Positions 1 to 6,983 of a stretch of DNA of 12,416 bases are shown piece by piece. The notes beneath the pieces were generated by a model. That model was given only the letters and a program-made list of their open reading frames with translations. It was not told where the DNA came from and ran no database searches. The DNA lies in NCBI GenBank assembly GCA_002371495.1, contig DFIX01000027.1:33946-46361 (forward strand), written 5' to 3'. A program made the translations under genes and the position numbers. Numbering within the stretch: position 1 is the stretch's first letter; each line of letters opens with the position of its first letter. Origin of the DNA: Eggerthellaceae bacterium UBA3686 (GTDB taxonomy: Bacteria > Actinomycetota > Coriobacteriia > Coriobacteriales > Eggerthellaceae).

Positions 1-153
1 CTCCGGTTCGGGGCTGTTCGCCACACGGTTATTGCACCTCTCGCCCGCGAATACACGGCCTGCATCAAAGTACGGGGCTCGTTTTATGCGTTGGGCTACA
101 ATTCTATAAGCAAATTGGACTCGAACGGCATCGAGCGTTGAAGGGGGGGGAAC

Positions 154-1458
154 GTGGGCAAACAGTACCTGTGCATCGACCTGAAATCGTTCTACGCATC
201 GGTAGAGTGCGTCGAGCGCGGACTCGATCCCATGACAACTGACCTGGTCGTCGCAGATCCCGAGCGCACCGAGAAGACAATTTGCCTGGCAGTATCGCCA
301 TCGCTCAAAGCGCGCGGCGTGTCAGGGCGCGCCCGCGTGTTCGAGATCCCCAAAAGCTTCACCTACATCATGGCGCCCCCGCGCATGGCAAAGTACGTCG
401 AGTACTCAGCTAGCATATACGCCATATACCTGCAGTATTTCTCGAAGGACGACATCCACGTATACTCTATCGACGAAGCGTTCATGGACGTCACGAACTA
501 CCTGCCACTTTACGGATGCACGGCACGCGAGCTCGGCGAGCGCATTCGCAGCCAGATTCTCGACGAGATTGGCATCCCAGCCACCTGCGGTATTGGGCCC
601 AATCTGTACTTGGCCAAGCTCGCGCTCGACATCACGGCCAAGCACAGTCCCGATTTTTTCGGCGAACTTGACGAGCAATCGTTCAAGGACACGCTGTGGG
701 ACCACAAACCCCTGACCGACTTCTGGCGCATCGGCCACGGCACCGAACGACGCCTGCACGAACTGGGCATTCACACGATGGGTGAGCTGGCGCTCTTCCC
801 CGACCAGGAAAAACTCTACGACGTGTTCGGCGTCGACGCCGAGATTCTGATCGACCATGCCTGGGGCATCGAACCGGTGACCATCGCAGACATCAAAGCC
901 TACCAGCCGCAATCGCATTCCATAACCAACGCGCAGGTGCTCGGATGCCCCTACCCGTTCGATGACGCGCTGATCGTCGTGAAAGAAATGGCCGACGCAT
1001 CGTGCCTCGACATGGTCAGCAAGCGCGTTTGCGCCGATTCGGTGACGTTGGCGGTCAACTACGAACGGGATGAGGAAAGCGCCCGGGCATTCGATCCCGC
1101 GCGTCCACGCTGGTGGAGCGACGCCGACCGCGGCACGGCGCGATTCCCCGAGGCCACTAACTCGCGTGATGTTATTTTGCCGGCAATCGTCGACCTGTTC
1201 GGGAGGATTGCCGATCACAACCGCCGCGTCCACAACCTGATGATCAACTTCAACGGCATAGCGCCCGAAGGTGAAGGGCAGCTGTCGCTCTTTGTCGATT
1301 CCGAACATACAACCGAGGAACGTGCCCGCCAAGAGGCGATTCTTGACATCAAGAAGAAATTCGGGAAGAACTCGCTGCTGAAGGGCATCGACCTCATGCC
1401 GCAGGCGACGCAGCAGGACCGCAACCGGCAGATTGGAGGGCACAAAAGTGGCGAATGA
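154..1458 (+). CDS. Y-family translesion DNA polymerase, UvrX/UmuC-like
   Basis: This 434-aa protein should copy past damaged template bases at low fidelity. The palm shows the Y-family metal ligands: D9 in CIDLKSFYASVE and D107-E108 in YSIDEAFMDVT. Y14 sits at the usual steric-gate position that excludes ribonucleotides. The DLKSFYASVE form is typical of the Gram-positive UvrX/YqjW branch rather than of DinB. A QLSLF motif at residues 376-380 matches the beta sliding-clamp binding motif. The GTG start is chosen because of the purine run at 141-150 just before it; the motif then falls nine residues from the N-terminus, as is usual. The last 11 bp overlap the next gene, so the two are probably translationally coupled. 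I found no CGAAC-N4-GTTYG LexA box upstream, although UvrX homologues are often SOS genes. The family call is firm; the exact subfamily is less so. Confidence 0.93.
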   Translation: MGKQYLCIDLKSFYASVECVERGLDPMTTDLVVADPERTEKTICLAVSPSLKARGVSGRARVFEIPKSFTYIMAPPRMAKYVEYSASIYAIYLQYFSKDDIHVYSIDEAFMDVTNYLPLYGCTARELGERIRSQILDEIGIPATCGIGPNLYLAKLALDITAKHSPDFFGELDEQSFKDTLWDHKPLTDFWRIGHGTERRLHELGIHTMGELALFPDQEKLYDVFGVDAEILIDHAWGIEPVTIADIKAYQPQSHSITNAQVLGCPYPFDDALIVVKEMADASCLDMVSKRVCADSVTLAVNYERDEESARAFDPARPRWWSDADRGTARFPEATNSRDVILPAIVDLFGRIADHNRRVHNLMINFNGIAPEGEGQLSLFVDSEHTTEERARQEAILDIKKKFGKNSLLKGIDLMPQATQQDRNRQIGGHKSGE

Positions 1459-1636
1459 CGAAGACCGCCTGCGCGACCTGCCGCCCCTGCCCCGCCCCCG
1501 CATGCCGCTATCGCAGCGGGCCAAGATCTTTATCCCCTTCGACCCGCTGAAGGGCTTTCAGGAAGCACTGCGCCAGAAAGAGCGCGAAGCCGAAGCTGCC
1601 CACGACGAACGCGGCGGCCTGGACGAACCCTCGTAA
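1448..1636 (+). CDS. YolD-like small partner of the upstream Y-family polymerase
   Basis: This is a 62-aa acidic and charged protein. Its centre, residues 24-41, reads RAKIFIPFDPLKGFQEAL. This matches the RA.xF.PF..L.G...A. signature of YolD-like proteins, which in Gram-positive bacteria are commonly encoded next to UvrX/UmuC-type polymerases and have been proposed to play a UmuD-like accessory role. The GTG at 1448 is preferred over the in-frame TTG at 1433 because GGAGGG at 1435-1440 lies seven bases before it. The start is inside the last codons of the polymerase, so the two form a coupled operon. A GGGTCAGACCC-type palindrome follows three bases after the stop and may end the transcript. 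The family is assigned from the motif and context; the biochemical role is inference. Confidence 0.75.
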   Translation: MANDEDRLRDLPPLPRPRMPLSQRAKIFIPFDPLKGFQEALRQKEREAEAAHDERGGLDEPS

Positions 1637-1639
1637 AAC

Positions 1640-1667
1640 GTGAAGGGGGGTCTGACCCCTTTTTCAC
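1640..1667. repeat. GGGTCAGACCC-family palindrome, possible terminator (copy 1)
   Basis: An imperfect palindrome centred on T1653 runs from GTGAAGGGGGGTC to GACCCCTTTTTCAC. Read on the plus strand, GGGG TCTGA CCCC is followed by TTTTT (1660-1664), so it could serve as a short intrinsic terminator for the polymerase/YolD-like operon. The same core recurs at 7001-7027, 8243-8269, 9328-9386 and 12397-12416, always between genes. Confidence 0.6.
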
Positions 1668-1672
1668 ATTTC

Positions 1673-1704
1673 AAAAAAACGCGCGGCGGAAACCCCGCCG
1701 CGCG
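1673..1704 (-). terminator. Intrinsic terminator of gap
   Basis: A perfect 10-bp GC stem pairs 1680-1689 with 1695-1704 across a 5-nt loop. Read on the minus strand it is followed by seven T (A1673-1679 on the plus strand). It lies 25 bp beyond the gap stop codon, as expected for a rho-independent terminator. Confidence 0.92.
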
Positions 1705-1728
1705 CCTTGACTCTAATACGTTGCGTTT

Positions 1729-2754
1729 TTACGCGTTGCGCACCGAGTCGATGTAGCGGGTCAGGTCGAGCATCTTGTTCGAGAAGCCCCACTCGTTGTC
1801 GTACCAGGCCATGAGCTTGACGAACTGGTCGTTCAGGGCCTTGCCGGCGCCCTTGTCGAAAATCGAGGTGCGCGGATCGCTGCGGAAGTCCTGCGAAACG
1901 ACCTCGTCTTCGGTGTAACCCAAAATGCCCTTGAGCTCGCCTTCGGCAGCTTCCTTAATCGCAGCGCAAATCTCGTCGTAGGAAGCCGGCTTCTCGAGAC
2001 GCACGGTCAGGTCGGCAATCGACACATCGCCAGACGGAATGCGAATCGAAACGCCCGTCATCTTGCCGTTGAGGCCCGGCACTACGCGACCAACCGCATC
2101 GGCTGCGCCGGTGGTCGTGGGAACGATGTTGTTGAAAACCGAGCGGCCGAGGCGCCAGTTCTTCTTGGGGAAGCCGTCAACCGGCGACTGGGAAGCCGTG
2201 GTGGCATGGATGGTGGTCATAAAGCCTTCGACGATGCCGAAGTTGTCGTGCACGACTTTGGCAAGCGGAGCCACGCAGTTGGTGGTGCACGAAGCATTGG
2301 AAACGATGTTCATGCTAGGCTCGTACTCATGCAGGTTGGCACCGCACACGAACATGGGCACATCGAGCTTCGTCGGGCCGGAGATGACGACCACCTTAGC
2401 GCCGGCATCGATGTGCTTCTGAGCGTCAACGCCCTTACGGTACTGGCCCGTGCACTCCATGACATAATCGACGCCCAAATCGCCCCACGGAATGAGGGCG
2501 GCGTCACGATATTTGACATCATCGAGAACCTTGACGACCTTGCCGTCAACCGTCATCGTGCCAGCTTCATCATCAGCCTCGACCGTGCCGTCGAAACGCC
2601 CATGGACGGTGTCGTACATGGTGGCGTATGCGACCTGGGAAGCCGGGTGGCGCGGCGCGTTGATGGCAACGACCTCCACGTCATCAGACTTGATAGCGGC
2701 CCTGAACACCAAAGAGCCGATACGACCGAAACCGTTGATGCCAATCTTGATCAT
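1729..2754 (-). CDS. gap: Glyceraldehyde-3-phosphate dehydrogenase, type I
   Basis: This 341-aa cytoplasmic enzyme interconverts glyceraldehyde 3-phosphate and 1,3-bisphosphoglycerate. The Rossmann fold opens with INGFGRIG (6-13). The catalytic cysteine is C156 in SNASCTTNC, the catalytic histidine H183 in TTIHATTAS, and the phosphate-binding arginine R238. Length is normal for the family. The residue after INxx strand 2, usually the NAD-selective aspartate of AIND, is Ala33 (VVAINAPRH), as in NADP-preferring GapB enzymes, with R35 close by. GRIGS replaces the more common GRIGR, and FPKKNWRLGR replaces PSxKDWRGGR. The ATG at 2754 has GGAGGG seven bases upstream. The gene stands alone, divergent from the exporter gene, and has its own terminator. 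Function is certain; cofactor preference is inference. Confidence 0.97.
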   Translation of the reverse strand: MIKIGINGFGRIGSLVFRAAIKSDDVEVVAINAPRHPASQVAYATMYDTVHGRFDGTVEADDEAGTMTVDGKVVKVLDDVKYRDAALIPWGDLGVDYVMECTGQYRKGVDAQKHIDAGAKVVVISGPTKLDVPMFVCGANLHEYEPSMNIVSNASCTTNCVAPLAKVVHDNFGIVEGFMTTIHATTASQSPVDGFPKKNWRLGRSVFNNIVPTTTGAADAVGRVVPGLNGKMTGVSIRIPSGDVSIADLTVRLEKPASYDEICAAIKEAAEGELKGILGYTEDEVVSQDFRSDPRTSIFDKGAGKALNDQFVKLMAWYDNEWGFSNKMLDLTRYIDSVRNA

Positions 2755-3001
2755 AATGCTACCCTCCGAACCGTTTTACATTGCTCTACAAGGGCTCCCG
2801 CAGGCTCCCGCGCCTGAGCGAGCCCCGCCTTCAAGGCGTATGGATACAATCTAGCGCATGTTGTTACCAAGCGGTTAAATTAATCTCACGTTCTCGGTCA
2901 ACGACCAACTAATCGGGGGAGTCGGGGGATTTGCGCAAAGGCCTCGCAGCCCCAGGGGAATCGATGCGCAAGTCGATCCGCATAAAGGCTATACTTTTCC
3001 C
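2755..3001. promoter_or_regulatory. Divergent intergenic region between gap and the exporter gene
   Basis: This 247-bp gap must hold the promoter of gap on the minus strand and that of the exporter on the plus strand. On the minus strand an AT-richer block around 2842-2885 contains TTGGTA and TAGATT/TATCCA-like hexamers, but no pair with ideal spacing, so I do not fix the gap start site. The gap ribosome binding site is at 2762-2767. No small ORF or hairpin stands out. Confidence 0.45.
2990..2995 (+). promoter_or_regulatory. Candidate -10 box giving a leaderless mRNA
   Basis: TATACT ends only six bases before the ATG at 3002, where a transcription start would be expected. There is no good Shine-Dalgarno sequence; the nearest purine run, AAAGG at 2984-2988, is 13 bases away and lies upstream of the -10. 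The -35 region is weak. Confidence 0.45.
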
Positions 3002-4201
3002 ATGTCATCGCAGCTGGAAAGCCAGGAAACGTTTACCGGACGGGAAACCATCTGGAGCTTCCCGTATGTCGTGCTCATGATCGTCAACTTTTTCCAGAGC
3101 ATGGCGGCATTCATGGCGAACACCACCATCCCGGTATTCGCCGACCACTTGGGCGCGAGCACCGCCCTCGTGGGCGTCTGCGTAAGCTCGTTCGCTGCCA
3201 CCGCCTTGCTCATCAGACCGTTCGCCGGACCCGCCTTCGACAGTTTCTCGCGCAAACGGCTCCTGCTCATCGCCCAAGCCATCATCTGCGCATCGCTGGC
3301 GCTCTACGGCATCGTCAACTCGCTTCCGGCGCTCGTGGCCGTACGGCTGCTGCACGGCATCGGAATCGGCTGTTCGGGACCTCTGGCCATGTCGCTCGTT
3401 TCAGAATTCCTGCCGGCATCCCGCTTTGCCAGCGGAATCAGCATATACACGTTAGCGCAATCGTTCGCGCAGGTTATAGGCCCCGCTGTTGGCCTTTGGC
3501 TCGTCGATACCCTGGGCTTTTCGCATGCGTATTTCCTCGCGGCAAGCTGCCTGCTCGTAGCCATGTGCGGCATTTTCATCGTGAAAGAGCCCGAACGCAA
3601 CCGGCTTCCCTACGAGTTCAAGATATCGCGCATGTTCGCCCGCGAAGCGCTCGACAAGGCGCTCGCACTCATGCTTTTAGCTACGTCGTTTTCGTGCACA
3701 GCCTCGTACCTGGTCTTGTATGGCAACCTGCTCGGCGTAGAGGGCGTCGGGCTGTACTTCACGGTATACGCGGCATGCCTGATTGTCACAAGACCGGTAC
3801 TGGGAAACCTCGCCGACCACTTCGGGGCGCCGCGCGTGCTCGTCGCCGGCGTGCTGTTCTTCGCGGCATCGTATTTGGCGCTGTCGGGCGCGCACGACAT
3901 GACCGGCTTGCTAATCGCAGCCGTCCTTGGCTCGGCCGGTTTCGGATGTTGCGCACCACTCATGCAGACGCTCGGCCTGAGCTCGGTTCCGCCCGAGCGA
4001 CGCGGCGCGGCAAGTAACACGGTGTTTACGGGTCTCGATTTGGGAATGCTCCTTGGCCCCGTGCTGGGAGGCAGCGCCATCGAGGCCATGGTCCCGCTTT
4101 TCGACAGCCAGCTCGCCGCCTACGCACACATGTGGATCGTCATGCTCGTGCCCGCAGCCGGCTGCTTCGCCATCGTGCTGTACTGGAACTTCCGCAAGTA
4201 A
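3002..4201 (+). CDS. Major facilitator superfamily transporter, probable drug/metabolite exporter
   Basis: This 399-aa membrane protein has about twelve hydrophobic segments and the length usual for the superfamily. The loop after the second helix, LIRPFAGPAFDSFSRKR (about residues 77-93), corresponds to MFS motif A, though the normal DRxGR is changed to DSFSRKR. The second half repeats it as TRPVLGNLADHFG. A glycine/proline-rich segment around QVIGPAVGLWL resembles motif C of proton-coupled antiporters, which favours export. The substrate cannot be read from the sequence. The ATG at 3002 follows a TATACT box directly, so the transcript is probably leaderless. The gene is monocistronic; a structured repeat begins 34 bp after its stop. 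Confidence 0.88.
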   Translation: MSSQLESQETFTGRETIWSFPYVVLMIVNFFQSMAAFMANTTIPVFADHLGASTALVGVCVSSFAATALLIRPFAGPAFDSFSRKRLLLIAQAIICASLALYGIVNSLPALVAVRLLHGIGIGCSGPLAMSLVSEFLPASRFASGISIYTLAQSFAQVIGPAVGLWLVDTLGFSHAYFLAASCLLVAMCGIFIVKEPERNRLPYEFKISRMFAREALDKALALMLLATSFSCTASYLVLYGNLLGVEGVGLYFTVYAACLIVTRPVLGNLADHFGAPRVLVAGVLFFAASYLALSGAHDMTGLLIAAVLGSAGFGCCAPLMQTLGLSSVPPERRGAASNTVFTGLDLGMLLGPVLGGSAIEAMVPLFDSQLAAYAHMWIVMLVPAAGCFAIVLYWNFRK

Positions 4202-4234
4202 AACCAGCCACCCCGGGACAGCACTCAACTCGCC

Positions 4235-4345
4235 GCGAAACCGCAGGTGGCGACGCGCCCTCGCTTGGCTTCGGCTAAACCTATATGTATTGCAGGAACA
4301 GTGCCTGCAGAATCGCTCGGGTCACGTCGCCACCTGCGGTTTCGC
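4235..4345 (+). repeat. Structured repeat element, copy A (candidate RNA motif)
   Basis: This element is exactly 111 bp. A perfect 21-bp stem pairs 4235-4255 with 4325-4345. Inside is a partly paired second stem (CCCTCGC with GCTCGGG). Then comes a hairpin TTGGC-TTCG-GCTAA (4265-4278) closed by the very stable C(UUCG)G tetraloop. A 12-nt linker (4279-4290) follows, then a hairpin TGCAGG-AACAGTG-CCTGCA (4291-4309). The layout resembles a multi-branched RNA. It lies 34 bp beyond the exporter gene, in the same sense. No T-run follows, so it is not a standard terminator. Positions 8-61 of the 69-nt interior are identical to copy B. Confidence 0.8.
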
Positions 4346-4461
4346 TCCGTCGACCCAATAGACAGCGCGTCTTACCTGGTAGGGGAAACCAAGTATCCAG
4401 CTGAAAACTGATTGCTTGCGGGGCAGCCTGGCGGAGTCGGCCTATTTAGCCGGAAGCCGAA
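4346..4461. other. Spacer between the two structured repeats
   Basis: No gene is visible in these 116 bp. They hold AACTGATTGCT (4406-4416), whose inverse occurs at 4627-4637 on the far side of copy B. CGGGGCAGCC (4419-4428) occurs again in the same direction at 4605-4614. The stretch around 4445-4464 loosely resembles part of the repeat core and could be a decayed fragment. Confidence 0.4.
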
Positions 4462-4572
4462 GCGTTTTCGCAGATGGGGGCGTGACTCCGGCGATTCTGC
4501 AGGCACTGTTCCTGCAATACATATAGGTTTAGCCGAAGCCAAGCCGGAGCGCGCCCCCATCTGCGAAAACGC
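4462..4572 (-). repeat. Structured repeat element, copy B (candidate RNA motif)
   Basis: This second copy has the same length, 111 bp, and the opposite orientation. A perfect 21-bp stem pairs 4462-4482 with 4552-4572. Relative to copy A, seven of the 21 stem positions differ, and every change is matched in the other arm. The inner stem here is perfect (CTCCGGC with GCCGGAG). The 54-nt core with both hairpins and the UUCG loop is identical to copy A. It lies 131 bp beyond the ribF stop, in the same sense as ribF, so each copy sits downstream of its neighbouring gene in the sense direction. Confidence 0.8.
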
Positions 4573-4703
4573 GGTGGGACAGTTTCAATCCAGCCAATTA
4601 CCTCCGGGGCAGCCGAGTGGGTGGCCAGCAATCAGTTCGCGAAGTACACGGGCGGTAAGCGGCCATGTCCTTTTGCAGTACCCGGGCTGGGTCCAGCAGG
4701 CAT
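4573..4703. other. Region between copy B and the end of ribF
   Basis: No gene is seen here, nor a hairpin with a T-run that could terminate ribF. It contains the second CGGGGCAGCC (4605-4614) and the inverted AACTGATTGCT (4627-4637). Confidence 0.4.
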
Positions 4704-5621
4704 TTACAGGTTGTCGCGCACCCACTGAATGTCACCCATGACGGTGCTGATGAGCTCTTCGGTCGAATCGAACTTGCGCATCGGACGCAAATGCTCGACG
4801 AATTCGACGCGTATGGGCCTGTCGACCAAATCGCCATCGAAATCGAGCACATGAACCTCCATGTTAGCGGTCGACGTCGCCTCGAACGTAGGCGACACGC
4901 CAACCGATACCGCCGCCTTGCAGCGCGTGCCCGATACGACCGCGTACGCAGCATACACGCCCTCGCCGAGTACGCGGTCATGGGGCTGAACCTGAAGATT
5001 TGCCGTGGCGAAACCAAAACCGGTGCCTTCGCCCCGACCGCGCCGCACAGTCTCGCGCAACACGTAGCGATGCCCGAGCAAACGATTGGCTTCGGCAATC
5101 TTGCATTCGAGCAGCAGCATGCGGATGCGGGTAGCGGTTATCGGCACGCCGTCGGCGCTGACCAGATGATGGGAGTGCACCTGGCAGCCGACGCGTTGAC
5201 CCCATGCCTGCAAATCTTGCACAGTCCCTGCCGCCTTAGCGCCGAAACGAAAGTTCTCGCCCACATGCATATGCGCTGGCACACCTTCCGAAAACGCAGT
5301 AGCCAGAAACTCCTCGGGAGCAAGCGAGGACAACTCGGGCCCGAAGGGCAGCACCACCACGTCGTCGACCCCCGATGAGCACAGCGCGTCGAGACGATCG
5401 GCGTTGCGCATGAGCTTTTTCAGGCGGTCGGGATGAAATACCTCGTCGGGATCGATGTCGAACGTGATGGCGATCGAGCGGCCATCGGCGCAGGCCGTCT
5501 TGGCCGCCTGCCCGAGCAAATACTGGTGACCCGTATGCAGCCCGTCGAACACCCCGAACGCGCACGATGAACCGGCGAAAATGCTCCTGTCAAATGCGTC
5601 GTCCGCCTTGTATAGCGCCAT
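4704..5621 (-). CDS. ribF: Bifunctional riboflavin kinase / FAD synthetase
   Basis: This 305-aa cytoplasmic enzyme phosphorylates riboflavin to FMN and adenylates FMN to FAD, giving the ligand sensed by the operon's riboswitch. The N-terminal adenylyltransferase domain carries GVFDGLHTGH (23-32) and ITATRIRMLL (161-170). The C-terminal kinase domain carries GFGFATANLQ (201-210), where FATAN replaces the usual FPTAN, and VEFVEHLRPMRKFDS (272-286). The length is normal. The ATG at 5621 is chosen because GGAGGAG precedes it closely; the reading frame stays open upstream but that part overlaps the HAD gene and shows no homology. It is the last gene of the minus-strand riboflavin operon, 70 bp after the HAD gene. 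Confidence 0.95.
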   Translation of the reverse strand: MALYKADDAFDRSIFAGSSCAFGVFDGLHTGHQYLLGQAAKTACADGRSIAITFDIDPDEVFHPDRLKKLMRNADRLDALCSSGVDDVVVLPFGPELSSLAPEEFLATAFSEGVPAHMHVGENFRFGAKAAGTVQDLQAWGQRVGCQVHSHHLVSADGVPITATRIRMLLLECKIAEANRLLGHRYVLRETVRRGRGEGTGFGFATANLQVQPHDRVLGEGVYAAYAVVSGTRCKAAVSVGVSPTFEATSTANMEVHVLDFDGDLVDRPIRVEFVEHLRPMRKFDSTEELISTVMGDIQWVRDNL

Positions 5622-5691
5622 ATGAAACTCCTCCTGTGCCTCGTCCTGTGAGCCGCGCTTCCGGACCCTCCTGCAAACGCGCCGCGCTACC

Positions 5692-6366
5692 CTAACCGCG
5701 GCCTGCATCGATGAGCTCGATAAGGGCTGGTATCTGACCGGGCGAATCCGCCAGATACGTTGCCCCCGAAAGCTCTTCGCTTGTACCGTAGCCATATGTG
5801 CAGCCGACGCTCGGAAGGTCATGGGCGCGAGCCAGCGCAAGGTCCTTGTAGCGATCGCCCACCGCGACGAACGGGCCGTCAACCTCCTGGCGAATCGTCT
5901 CGAAAATCTCCTCCTTCGGAGCGCCCCCGAACTGTTCAGCCGTGTAGTAGCAGTCGAACCACTGGTCGAAGCCGAATGCCCTGCGAACGGCATCACGGTA
6001 TGCGTTTCGGCAATTGCTCAGGAACACGAGCACATGGCCCGCGTCTTTCACCTGCTGCAGCATCTGGGGCACTCCCGGATAAAGGCGTGCGGTACCGTCG
6101 TCGATCAAGGCATCCATGACCTCGCCCACCCGCGCGGCCGCCCCAGACGAGATGCTCCACGGTATGTCGGGGCACATGCGCGTCCAAGCTTCCTGGGCTG
6201 TCAGGCCGATATTCGCCGCCATGACATCCTCCGAAAGCGTGCGCTTGGGGGCCTCTCCGCGTTCGACCAGCCAATCGTAGCCCCGCTGCAACGCAATCCG
6301 GTAGATGAACAGGCTATCGTGCAGCGTGCCGTCAAAATCGAAAATTACCGTCGAATGAACCGCCAT
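5692..6366 (-). CDS. HAD-superfamily phosphatase in the riboflavin operon
   Basis: This 224-aa protein has all four HAD motifs: I, FDFDGT with D10 and D12; II, FLSN with S117; III, K151; and IV, GDRYKD with D171 and D175. A helical cap lies between motifs I and II (about residues 20-95), as in the phosphoglycolate phosphatase/Gph group. The substrate is not shown by the sequence. Its place between ribH and ribF suggests it removes phosphate from 5-amino-6-ribitylamino-uracil 5'-phosphate, a step done by promiscuous HAD enzymes in E. coli and B. subtilis. A housekeeping 2-phosphoglycolate phosphatase is the main alternative. The ATG at 6366 follows GAGGGAG; an earlier in-frame ATG at 6405 lacks a comparable site and would add residues with no HAD similarity. 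Confidence 0.88.
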   Translation of the reverse strand: MAVHSTVIFDFDGTLHDSLFIYRIALQRGYDWLVERGEAPKRTLSEDVMAANIGLTAQEAWTRMCPDIPWSISSGAAARVGEVMDALIDDGTARLYPGVPQMLQQVKDAGHVLVFLSNCRNAYRDAVRRAFGFDQWFDCYYTAEQFGGAPKEEIFETIRQEVDGPFVAVGDRYKDLALARAHDLPSVGCTYGYGTSEELSGATYLADSPGQIPALIELIDAGRG

Positions 6367-6471
6367 GACTCCCTCGTAAAACTCAAGTGCAGGACCGCAG
6401 GGCAAACCTTTCGCCCCTTAGCAGATGGCCCCGCTCACCTGCCCGATTGGACCTCGCGCGCAATTGCCGTT

Positions 6472-6939
6472 CTAGATCTGCCTCAGCAGGTTGACCATTT
6501 CGATGGCGCCGGTGCCGCATTCGAAGCCCTTGTTGCCGGCTTTCGTGCCGGCACGCTCGATGGCCTGCTCGATGGTATCGGTCGTCAAAACGCCATTCAT
6601 CACGGGAATACCTGCCTTGAGCGCGACCTGAGCGATGCCTTTCGACACCTCGTTGACGACCACATCGTAGTGGCTCGTAGCCCCTCGAATGACCGCGCCC
6701 ACCGCAATGATCGCATCGTACTTGCCGCTTTCGGCGAGCTTCTGCGCGACCAGCGGAATCTCGAAAGCACCAGGCACCCATGCCACGGTGATATCGTCCT
6801 CGTTCACATCGTGGCGCACCAAAGCGTCGATTGCGCCGCCGATGAGCTTGCTCGTAATGAACTCGTTGAAGCGCGCGCCCACGATGGCCACCTTGATGTC
6901 CTCGCTGACGACCTTTCCCTCTAGGTACTTGACTGCCAT
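6472..6939 (-). CDS. ribH: 6,7-dimethyl-8-ribityllumazine synthase
   Basis: This 155-aa enzyme condenses 5-amino-6-ribitylaminouracil with 3,4-dihydroxy-2-butanone 4-phosphate to form lumazine; family members assemble into pentamers or icosahedral shells. Hallmarks seen are ARFNEFIT near residue 22, VPGAFEIP, GAVIRGATSHYD (containing the general-base histidine) and PVMNGVLTTDTIEQA. Length is typical. The ATG at 6939 has AAAGGAAG eight bases upstream; the ATG at 6946 is out of frame. The gene is third in the operon, after ribBA, separated from it by an 88-bp spacer that holds a GGGTCAGACCC-type hairpin. Confidence 0.96.
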   Translation of the reverse strand: MAVKYLEGKVVSEDIKVAIVGARFNEFITSKLIGGAIDALVRHDVNEDDITVAWVPGAFEIPLVAQKLAESGKYDAIIAVGAVIRGATSHYDVVVNEVSKGIAQVALKAGIPVMNGVLTTDTIEQAIERAGTKAGNKGFECGTGAIEMVNLLRQI

Positions 6940-6983
6940 CTTCCATACTTCCTTTCGTTTCGATTCCTTATTGAACTGGGATA

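Noticed and set aside
131..150. LexA box upstream of the first polymerase (CGAAC near 122 with GTTG near 137)
   Set aside because: The half sites are too far apart and do not fit CGAAC-N4-GTTYG.
1..153. A partial gene entering from the left edge
   Set aside because: Frame 1 is open to about 141 but the product shows no motif, and the region has AT-rich promoter-like hexamers (TACAAT at 97, TATAAG at 105) ahead of the first polymerase. I see no supported gene.
406..1524. Long minus-strand reading frame of 372 codons opposite the first polymerase
   Set aside because: It is the antisense shadow of a GC-rich gene with clear Y-family motifs; its own product has no recognisable motif and no ribosome binding site.
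4235..4572. CRISPR array
   Set aside because: Only two copies, in opposite orientation, with a long unique spacer; no regular repeat-spacer spacing and no cas genes in the window.
4372..4741. Short reading frames running through the structured repeats
   Set aside because: They exist on both strands, cross the palindromes, and parts of their products are identical only because the repeat core is. No ribosome binding sites.
5821..6924. Plus-strand reading frame of 367 codons across the HAD and ribH genes
   Set aside because: Shadow frame produced by codon bias of the opposite strand.
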